From Thiomonas sp. X19 (lineage in GTDB: Bacteria; Pseudomonadota; Gammaproteobacteria; Burkholderiales; Burkholderiaceae_C), in contig NZ_LT605203.1 in assembly GCF_900089495.1 (NCBI RefSeq), forward strand, positions 3,325,668 through 3,333,482: a stretch of 7,815 bases of DNA. The letters run 5' to 3'. Below the pieces are notes generated by a model. That model was given only the letters and a program-made list of their open reading frames with translations, did no database searches and was not told the DNA's origin. The translations under genes and the position numbers were made by a program. Shown here in pieces: positions 1 through 4,879 of this stretch (positions are counted from its first letter, which is position 1; each line of letters starts with the position of its first letter).

Positions 1-1
1 C

Positions 2-55
2 GGCTATCTCCTGGCGTTCGCCTGCGAAGGTGCCTGTTCCTTGGAGAAAGCATAG
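2..55 (+). pseudogene. C-terminal tail of a truncated reading frame, possibly an IS91/IS801-type transposase remnant
   Basis: The frame starting at base 2 is open from the window edge to a TAG at 53-55 and reads GYLLAFACEGACSLEKA. The first seven or eight residues resemble the zinc-binding N-terminal part of IS91/IS801-like Y2 transposases, where a similar hydrophobic stretch precedes the second cysteine pair (from memory: LLAFSCK followed by two residues and then FCPSC). Here the similarity stops after the first cysteine and a stop follows, as expected if an insertion or deletion cut the gene. The stretch is only 17 codons, so the match could be chance. It may instead be the ordinary end of an unrelated upstream gene. 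Confidence 0.22.
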
Positions 56-163
56 ATGGATCCTCGATGCCGACCATCGGGAAACTCGAATCGATTGGGC
101 AATACCGTGAACTACTTCACAGAAATCCTGTCCATAAACCACCGTTTCTGAGAACGATTGAAT

Positions 164-205
164 CGAGAACCGCCAAGACCACGAATCAATGGCTTGGCGT
201 TCTCG
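164..205. repeat. Imperfect stem-loop in the leader region of the IHF-like gene
   Basis: CGAGAACCGCCAAG at 164-177 pairs with CTTGGCGTTCTCG at 193-205, giving 13 bp with a single bulged C around a 15-nt loop. The hexamer GAGAAC occurs directly at 150-155 and 165-170 and inverted (GTTCTC) at 199-204. A smaller dyad, CAGAAA 120-125 / TTTCTG 145-150, lies just upstream. No T-run follows the stem, so it is not a typical rho-independent terminator. The stretch 56-287 is less GC-rich than its surroundings and contains no convincing gene. It could be regulatory for the following gene or the scar of a recombination site. Confidence 0.45.
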
Positions 206-287
206 GTTCCCTTGCTCGATTGATGGTGTACGCCCGGTGTCATGCCAGGTGAGTGTCGAGAAAATCCCGCCCCCTTCCACTCCAACC

Positions 288-617
288 ATGCTCCGCTCCG
301 AACTGATCGACCGCCTTGCCGAGCGCCACCCTCACCTCGCACGCAAGGATGCCGAGCAAAGCGTCGAGGTCATTCTGGACGCCATCATGCAGGCCGTGGC
401 CGAGGGCAAGCGCGTGGAGATTCGCAACTTCGGAGCCTTCAGCGCCTCCGAACGCCGGGCGCGCATGGTGCGCAACCCGCGATCCGGCGAAACGTTCATG
501 GCGCCGGCCATGCGGTCGCCAAGGTTCAGGGCCGGCAAGCCGCTCCAGGCGCTGGACCCAATGCAAGCTGGACAAGCGATTGCCCTGGCCTCCATCGATT
601 CACTGCCGCAACAATAA
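288..617 (+). CDS. IHF-beta-like (HU/IHF family) DNA-bending protein
   Basis: This is a 109-aa member of the HU/IHF family, most like the IHF beta subunit. Such proteins bend DNA as dimers and act in site-specific recombination, conjugative relaxosomes, replication and transcription. The start MLRSELIDRL matches the usual IhfB opening, so the ATG at 288 was chosen over an in-frame ATG at 189. Helices cover about residues 3-38 and the beta-arm about 52-75. E44, R46 and the intercalating P64 (in RNPRSGE) fall at the numbering known for E. coli IhfB, which argues for sequence-specific IHF-type binding rather than HU. The tail after about residue 90 is longer than in typical IhfB (94-105 aa). There is no clear Shine-Dalgarno before 288; the leader is C-rich. 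It is convergent with the trb genes. Its place beside conjugation genes suggests an element-borne IhfB paralogue, though a chromosomal copy cannot be excluded. Confidence 0.9.
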   Translation: MLRSELIDRLAERHPHLARKDAEQSVEVILDAIMQAVAEGKRVEIRNFGAFSASERRARMVRNPRSGETFMAPAMRSPRFRAGKPLQALDPMQAGQAIALASIDSLPQQ

Positions 618-659
618 CGAAGACGGGGCTGGTCGTTGCGATCCAGACGCCCGTCTTCG
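618..659 (-). terminator. Hairpin terminator between convergent genes, best oriented for the trb genes
   Basis: CGAAGACGGG at 618-627 and CCCGTCTTCG at 650-659 form a perfect 10-bp stem. The 22-nt loop can extend it with CTGG 629-632 / CCAG 643-646. It begins at the base after the TAA of the IHF-like gene. Read leftward, from trbI, the stem is followed by a U-rich run (TTATTGTTG, complement of 609-617). Read rightward, the following bases (TCCACCCACAG) lack a U-run. It is therefore most convincing as the rho-independent terminator of the leftward trb unit, although the stem may protect the 3' end of both convergent transcripts. Confidence 0.72.
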
Positions 660-708
660 TCCACCCACAGCCCTTGCATCCGTCGTTGCGGAGGCACAGT
701 CTCGCCTC

Positions 709-2172
709 TCAATTCCCTGGATACGGCGGCAGGATCATTGTCCGGTTCACCAGCACGTTGAACGTCATGCCCGGGCGGATGTTCAGGGTGGGTTGCAGGT
801 TCAGGTTCTTGTTCAGCAGGTTCGTGCCGACGCTATCGAGTTGCTGCGACAAGCTTCCTGCCGCCTGCGCGCTGGCGCTCGGCGTGTTGAAGGCGCCAGC
901 ATTCTGCGGCTGGCTCAACTGCGCACCGACACCCAGCAGGCTCATCAGGATGGCGCTGCCAAAGATGCGCGTGAAGTGGTTGTTCACCTCGTCGCCAAGG
1001 CCGCTCTCGCCCTGCCCGTCCGCGCCGACCATGCCTTTCAGGTCGATCATCGATCCGTTGGGGAAGATCAGCCGGTTCCAGGCCACCAGCACGCGGCTCT
1101 GACCGTAGGCCACGGAGCTGCTGTAGGCGCCGATGACCTGGGTGCCTTGGGGAATGAGCACGATGCCGGGGTTCAGGCTGTCATCGACCGTCTGCCGCAC
1201 CATGCCGGTGATCGTGCCGGGCAGGTCGCTGTCGATGCCGGTTTGCAGCACGGCCGGGATGACCGAGCCGGCGAACAGTTCGTGGTTCGAGGCTTTGGGC
1301 TGCACGACCGCAGCCAGATAGCCGTTGCCGTCCTGGTGCTGCTGGACATCGAGGAAGCCCTGGTTGCCGGATCGCTGGCTTGCGCCTGGTGCGCCGGGGA
1401 GTCCACCCATGCCGCCCAGAGACGCCAACAGCTTGCGCACATTGGGGTCGTTCGCGGCCCGGGGGTTCTGCGCCAAGGTCTCGGTGAGTTTCTTCTGCAA
1501 GGCCAGGATTCCGGTCGGGCTGGCTTGCTGCGCGAACGGGCCGCCGCCCTGCGAGGACTGCATGGATCCCGCGCTGGTCTTCGCCAGGTTGGCGCTCTGC
1601 GAGGCCAGCACCAGGCCCTCAAGCCGTTTGTAGTGGTTGTCCACCAGCCACTGGCGGTATTTCTCGGCAGGCGTCGGGCCTGGGGTCTGTCCAGCCTGCA
1701 GCGCCACGCCCTGTGTCAACTCAGCATCGGCGCCGCTCGCGCCACGGGGCGCCAACGATGCCGATGTGCCGCCGACAACGGACGGAATAGAGCCCCCCTC
1801 GCCAGCATTCGCCGCCGTCGCCCGCACCTTGAAGGCACGCTGCTGCGCCGACGTTGGCGCCGGGGCCTGCGTCATGCCCACCTGATCCGTGCTGCTGGCT
1901 GGCGCTCCTGCTGGAGCGGCAGCCTTGTTGCCCGACGTGGCGATGCCGACCAGGATCAAGACCGACAAGGCACTCAGTCCACCGAAGATCAGCGTCTTGC
2001 TTTTCTTCGACAGGCGTTTGCCCTGCTTCGGGTCGGCCTTGAGCTTCATGCCCTTGGCGTTCTTGCCCGCCTTGGCGACCTTGCCGGGGCCGATGACATC
2101 GGCAATGGGTGGCAAGGCTTGCGGCAAGGCTGCACCCTCGATGGCGCCTACGGGTTGGATTGCTTCACTCAT
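709..2172 (-). CDS. trbI: P-type conjugative transfer protein TrbI (VirB10 family)
   Basis: This 487-aa protein is the VirB10-like component of a type IV secretion system. It spans the envelope from the inner membrane to the outer-membrane pore and passes the ATP-energy signal to the core complex. Residues 1-59 are a Lys-rich cytoplasmic tail, and one transmembrane helix lies at about 60-78. A long Ala/Pro/Gly/Gln-rich periplasmic linker follows to about 285. The VirB10 C-terminal beta-barrel domain covers about 285-482, with family features AGSVIPAVL (301-309), SDLPG, LIPQG (339-343) and a GQSRVLVAWNRL block. A hydrophobic stretch near 398-419 fits the antenna helix region that enters the outer membrane. 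AGGGG (complement of 2180-2184) lies 7 nt before the ATG. It is the last gene of the block, 34 nt after trbG, and trbH is absent between them, as in Tn4371-like elements. Confidence 0.93.
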   Translation of the reverse strand: MSEAIQPVGAIEGAALPQALPPIADVIGPGKVAKAGKNAKGMKLKADPKQGKRLSKKSKTLIFGGLSALSVLILVGIATSGNKAAAPAGAPASSTDQVGMTQAPAPTSAQQRAFKVRATAANAGEGGSIPSVVGGTSASLAPRGASGADAELTQGVALQAGQTPGPTPAEKYRQWLVDNHYKRLEGLVLASQSANLAKTSAGSMQSSQGGGPFAQQASPTGILALQKKLTETLAQNPRAANDPNVRKLLASLGGMGGLPGAPGASQRSGNQGFLDVQQHQDGNGYLAAVVQPKASNHELFAGSVIPAVLQTGIDSDLPGTITGMVRQTVDDSLNPGIVLIPQGTQVIGAYSSSVAYGQSRVLVAWNRLIFPNGSMIDLKGMVGADGQGESGLGDEVNNHFTRIFGSAILMSLLGVGAQLSQPQNAGAFNTPSASAQAAGSLSQQLDSVGTNLLNKNLNLQPTLNIRPGMTFNVLVNRTMILPPYPGN

Positions 2173-2206
2173 GTCTATGCCCCTGTGTTGACTTGGGTTT
2201 GCTGAA

Positions 2207-3196
2207 TCAACGTGCCCAGAATCCGGCGTTCACCTGCTCGTGATGGCAGGTGACGGCGCGGGAGTTCTTGCCCACGCCCAGCACCAGCTTGAACCGGGTC
2301 GGCAGTCCATCGATGACGTAATAGCCATGCACCAGGCGGCTGTTCAGGAGTTCGGTGCTGCCGCCCGTGGTGTTGAACACGGCAGGTGCGTCGGTGTATT
2401 TCATCGTGCTGGGCATCTGCAGATAGGTGTGGCCGCCACCGGCGAACACGCGCGTCGGCATCAGATCCGCGTTGTCCAGATCGGCATGGTTGTCGTCGGC
2501 TTTGCAGCGGAAGTTGAAATCCAACTTGGCCGGGTCGATGTCACCGAGAGGCGCGACCACGGCTTGTTGGTGTGCTTCGACCTTGGCCTGCTCGGCTGCG
2601 CGCTCTTGCGCGGCTTGCTGCTGAAGATTGATGACCAGCGCCTGCGGGTCATAGAACCCAATCAGCGGCACATAGTTGTGCGCATCACTCACCAGGGTCA
2701 TGTAATACACCCGGCCAGCGTCGGTGGTGACCACCAGGTTGGTGACCAACCCGGCCTGGGTGGGTTTGACGATCACCACGGGGCGGTTGCCGGCGTCGGT
2801 CGGCTGCACCAGCCAGCGCACCGAGTCGCCGATGCTCAGGCTGGTGATGTGCTCCCCGGCCAGCAGGTTGATGACACAGACATGCAGCGGCGCGCAGGTG
2901 ATCGTCGGGTGGCTTTGGCCGTAGGCGTACATGACGGAGCCGTTGGTGCCGATGATGTCGTTTGCAACACCGGTTTGCAGCCATTGCTGCGCGGCGGCGT
3001 CGGTGGCGCGGTCAGACAGGGGCACAGGTGGGGTTTGATCAATCAGTTCGTGGCTGGTGCGACCGTTGTCAGGTGTGCCGACCGCCGGTGTGCTGGCGGT
3101 GCGCCGGACAGGCACAAAGCCAATCACGGGTTGGTCAGCAGCGAAGGCTGATGTGAAGAGCGCAAAAAGAGAGGCGGCAACGAGAGTGCGTTTCAT
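2207..3196 (-). CDS. trbG: P-type conjugative transfer protein TrbG (VirB9 family)
   Basis: This 329-aa protein is the VirB9-like periplasmic/outer-membrane component of the type IV secretion core complex. It binds VirB10 (TrbI) and, in complete systems, a VirB7 lipoprotein. A signal peptide is clear: basic MKR, a hydrophobic core and AFA before a likely cleavage after residue 19. The N-terminal domain carries the TrbG-typical CAPLHVC pair of cysteines before INLLAGE. A Gln/Ala-rich probable helical linker lies near residues 190-215. The C-terminal VirB9 domain holds GGGHTYLQMP, DAPAVF and NSRLVHGYYVIDGL. The start has GGAG (complement of 3204-3207) 7 nt upstream. It lies 30 nt after trbF and 34 nt before trbI, so the three are probably one transcript. 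No frameshift or missing domain is apparent. Confidence 0.92.
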   Translation of the reverse strand: MKRTLVAASLFALFTSAFAADQPVIGFVPVRRTASTPAVGTPDNGRTSHELIDQTPPVPLSDRATDAAAQQWLQTGVANDIIGTNGSVMYAYGQSHPTITCAPLHVCVINLLAGEHITSLSIGDSVRWLVQPTDAGNRPVVIVKPTQAGLVTNLVVTTDAGRVYYMTLVSDAHNYVPLIGFYDPQALVINLQQQAAQERAAEQAKVEAHQQAVVAPLGDIDPAKLDFNFRCKADDNHADLDNADLMPTRVFAGGGHTYLQMPSTMKYTDAPAVFNTTGGSTELLNSRLVHGYYVIDGLPTRFKLVLGVGKNSRAVTCHHEQVNAGFWAR

Positions 3197-3226
3197 GGGG
3201 GTTCTCCAGAATGGGGGTTTGTGGAA

Positions 3227-3871
3227 TCAGGACACGCTCTGCGTCCAGTTGAGCGACTGAATGAAGATGCCCAGCGGGTTGTCGAGCATCACTTGCGGCT
3301 TGTCAGCCAGCCTGGCGTCCACGCCGACGGTGATCTGCGCTTTCCAGTGGGTGGTCGTGCTGTTCTGTCCAGGAGTGGCCTTGGTCTCGGTCCAGTTCAC
3401 CTGATAGGTGTTGGCCCCGGTCGGCAGCACGCTGTTGACCTGGGGGTTGACGGTGTCGGCGGCGCCGAACGGACTGTGAGCCTTGAACCAGTCGTTCAGG
3501 GTGTTGGCAGCATTGCTGGACAACATGGCGTAGCTGCGATTCAGCAGGGTCTGCTGCGCGCTCTGGTCGGGCAGCACCATGCGGGTGTTGACGATCCAGT
3601 TGGCGAGCTGCGCCTCGATGATGCGTTGGGTGACACCGGAGCCGTCGCTGGGGGTCGCCACCGCGATGGGGCTGCCCATCCTGTCGATGGCGACGACGAA
3701 GGGCTTGATCTTGCTTTGGGCACCGATGTAGGCAACACCCACGACGGCCACAGCGGCCACGGACAGCGCGGCGATGGCGGCGATGCGCCAGCTTCGCGCC
3801 CGGGAGATTTGATCGCCGTAGCGTTCATCCCACTCGCGGCGGGCATTCAGGTAAGGGTTGGCTTGGGCCAT
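3227..3871 (-). CDS. trbF: P-type conjugative transfer protein TrbF (VirB8 family)
   Basis: This 214-aa VirB8-like protein is an inner-membrane assembly factor of the type IV secretion system, nucleating contacts with VirB9 and VirB10 in the periplasm. The N-terminus NPYLNARREWDERYG is characteristic of TrbF. One transmembrane helix spans about residues 29-50, followed by KPFVVAID at the start of the periplasmic VirB8 domain. That domain contains an NTRMVLPDQSAQ helix region and a YQVNWTE strand, and it reaches the C-terminus at the normal family length. AGGAG (complement of 3879-3883) lies 7 nt before the ATG, supporting this start. The first 25 bases overlap the end of the upstream frame, so the ribosome-binding site lies inside that gene. 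The gene looks intact. Confidence 0.92.
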   Translation of the reverse strand: MAQANPYLNARREWDERYGDQISRARSWRIAAIAALSVAAVAVVGVAYIGAQSKIKPFVVAIDRMGSPIAVATPSDGSGVTQRIIEAQLANWIVNTRMVLPDQSAQQTLLNRSYAMLSSNAANTLNDWFKAHSPFGAADTVNPQVNSVLPTGANTYQVNWTETKATPGQNSTTTHWKAQITVGVDARLADKPQVMLDNPLGIFIQSLNWTQSVS

Positions 3872-4284
3872 GGTGGTGCTCCTGGGGGATTGAGAGTTGC
3901 TGAGGGCTTATGGCAAGGGGGCGCAAAGCGTGAACACATGGGTTCAGCGACGGATGCGGCGGCTCCAGGCGTTTTGAAGGTCGATGCCGATGTGCCAACC
4001 CAACCCAGGCCGCTGCGGTCACGGGGCGGGTTGGCGGCGGGTGCTGCGGCGACGGGCGCGCCAATGAACTGCAGCAGGTGGCCGCCGGAGTCACCGCCGA
4101 AGTTGGTTTCCTCGATCGAGAAAAATCCACGCCTGCGCATCCGCCCCAGTTTTTCGAGATACCGGGCGCGCTTATCGGGGCCAACGGCGCCATCCGCACG
4201 CATGGCGCGGTCCACGATGGCGCTGGACTGTGCGATCTTGAGTTGTTTGCCGGCATCGACCAGGCTGGATTCAAGTGGTGTCAT
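3847..4284 (-). CDS. Unrecognised 145-aa protein upstream of trbF
   Basis: I do not recognise this protein. The ATG at 4284 is preferred over one at 4353 because it begins 8 nt after the stop of the preceding small frame; the earlier start would overlap that frame. Its Shine-Dalgarno is weak. Residues 1-75 look like real protein: a charged, helical segment (SSAIVDRAMRADGAVGPDKR, then YLEKLGRMRRRGFF) followed by Gly-rich SIEETNFGGDSGGHLL. No signal peptide or membrane helix is visible. From about residue 78 the sequence turns Ala/Pro-rich, and the last 30 codons have a mixed third-base composition unlike the neighbours, so the tail may be poorly conserved or misread. It overlaps trbF by 25 bases. 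In P-type systems this place is usually taken by trbL or a small accessory gene, so a secretion-related role is possible but unsupported by sequence. Confidence 0.6.
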   Translation of the reverse strand: MTPLESSLVDAGKQLKIAQSSAIVDRAMRADGAVGPDKRARYLEKLGRMRRRGFFSIEETNFGGDSGGHLLQFIGAPVAAAPAANPPRDRSGLGWVGTSASTFKTPGAAASVAEPMCSRFAPPCHKPSATLNPPGAPPWPKPTLT

Positions 4285-4292
4285 GGCCGCGC

Positions 4293-4544
4293 TCACTGGA
4301 TGTAAAGGTTGAACTGTGGGTCGCGCAGGATGACGGCGACGGACGGCTTCCACAGGATCTGGTAGCCAGAATGGCGGCCGTTGGTGTAGGGGTAGGCCTC
4401 GCCGTGCCGCATGCCAGCTTCGGTGAGTTCCCAGTCGCCACGGGCATTGCGCTGTTGCAGCCCTAGGCGCTCCAGCAGGCGGTTGGTGGTCACGGCAGGT
4501 TCATGAATCAGCGCGCCCAGGCCGGTCGAGTTCAGCGTCGCCAT
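4293..4544 (-). pseudogene. Small phage-antirepressor-like C-terminal domain, probably a 5'-truncated gene
   Basis: The 83-aa frame contains LLERLGLQ, then WELTEAG, then SGYQILWKPSVAVIL. This pattern (leucine-rich helix, GLQ, W-x-x-T-x-x-G, and a late W-x-x-S-V-x-x-x-L) is one I associate with the C-terminal domain of phage antirepressor or KilA-type DNA-binding proteins. The usual N-terminal Bro-N, KilA-N or Rha part is missing. The ATG at 4544 has no recognisable Shine-Dalgarno. The frame stays open upstream to a TGA at 4611-4613, giving residues such as LDGFRAALPRNSEP before the methionine with no ATG, GTG or TTG. This suggests the true gene was longer and lost its 5' end. It could instead be a short standalone regulator starting at 4544. 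It ends 8 nt before the next gene. Confidence 0.5.
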
Positions 4545-4775
4545 GGGTTCGGAGTTCCGGGGCAGCGCCGCGCGGAAGCCATCGAGGTGCTGGCGACCGG
4601 TATGTCTCAGTCAGTGCCTTGACCGATGTCTGGACGGACGATGCAACTGTACGGGGAAGTACCGGTCACCACGCGAGGCAAGACCAAGGCCGGGCGCGCG
4701 TGCGAGACACTCGATCCGAGGCTCGTGGCTCGCATACCCCCCGTACACCTGATCAGCCTTGACCCGGCATGTATC

Positions 4776-4790
4776 CGCATGGTGCATGCG
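4776..4790. promoter_or_regulatory. Perfect dyad CGCATG-GTG-CATGCG
   Basis: Two perfect 6-bp arms (4776-4781 and 4785-4790) flank a 3-nt centre, 90 bp upstream of the ATPase start. The size and compactness fit a binding site for a small dimeric regulator. No matching regulator gene is visible in the window, and no second copy of the sequence was noticed. Confidence 0.35.
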
Positions 4791-4806
4791 CGGAACAAGG
4801 ACCTAA

Positions 4807-4834
4807 CTGACGACATCGACTCGCGACATATCCT
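4807..4834 (+). promoter_or_regulatory. Candidate sigma-70 promoter for the ATPase-nuclease pair
   Basis: CTGACG at 4807-4812 matches the -35 consensus TTGACA at four of six bases. TATCCT at 4829-4834 matches the -10 consensus TATAAT at four of six. The spacer is 16 nt. The expected start point would give a leader of roughly 35-40 nt before the ATG at 4880, which carries GGAG at 4870-4873. The promoter is weak by sequence, but it is the best pairing found in the region. Confidence 0.4.
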
Positions 4835-4839
4835 GTCGC
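4823..4839. promoter_or_regulatory. Operator-like dyad GCGACA-N5-TGTCGC over the -10 element
   Basis: GCGACA at 4823-4828 and TGTCGC at 4834-4839 are perfect inverted repeats separated by TATCC. The centre coincides with the candidate -10 hexamer at 4829-4834, a placement where a bound dimeric repressor would block RNA polymerase. This suggests that the ATPase-nuclease pair is kept repressed until needed. No regulator gene was found in the window. Confidence 0.45.
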
Positions 4840-4879
4840 ACCAGCCTCGCACAATGTTCTCACACCACCGGAGAACAGC

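Larger units (their letters stand above)
4545..4879. other. Divergent intergenic region rich in short perfect dyads
   Basis: This 335-bp stretch separates the leftward trb block from the rightward ATPase/nuclease pair. I see no convincing gene in it; a 95-codon rightward frame at 4626-4913 has no family features and overlaps the ATPase start. It holds TGCGAG 4701-4706 / CTCGCA 4729-4734 enclosing CTCG-ATC-CGAG 4710-4720, CGCATG-GTG-CATGCG at 4776-4790, and GCGACA-N5-TGTCGC at 4823-4839. TTGACC occurs at 4619-4624 and 4759-4764, but neither has a good -10 at the right distance. No promoter for the leftward genes could be assigned. Confidence 0.55.

Noticed and set aside
67..252. 61-codon rightward frame upstream of the IHF-like gene
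   Set aside because: There is no Shine-Dalgarno, the sequence resembles no known family, and it is crossed by the stem-loop at 164-205.
316..2205. 629-codon rightward open frame
   Set aside because: It is antisense to trbI and out of frame with the IHF-like gene. Its composition (Arg/His/Ala-rich with no domain) is that of a shadow frame in GC-rich DNA, while trbI opposite has clear VirB10 motifs.
3847..3950. Frameshift in the gene before trbF, which would otherwise end at a TAA at 3908-3910
   Set aside because: That alternative end would give a 36-nt gap to trbF, like the 30- and 34-nt gaps downstream. However, the alternative frame is open for only 11 codons before a stop at 3944-3946, so the evidence is too thin to call a frameshift.
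3221..4312. 363-codon rightward open frame
   Set aside because: It is antisense to trbF and the gene before it. It is Gly/Val/His-rich with no family features and has no ribosome-binding site.
4759..4787. Promoter using TTGACC at 4759-4764
   Set aside because: At 16-18 nt spacing the -10 candidates (such as GTGCAT) do not resemble the consensus.
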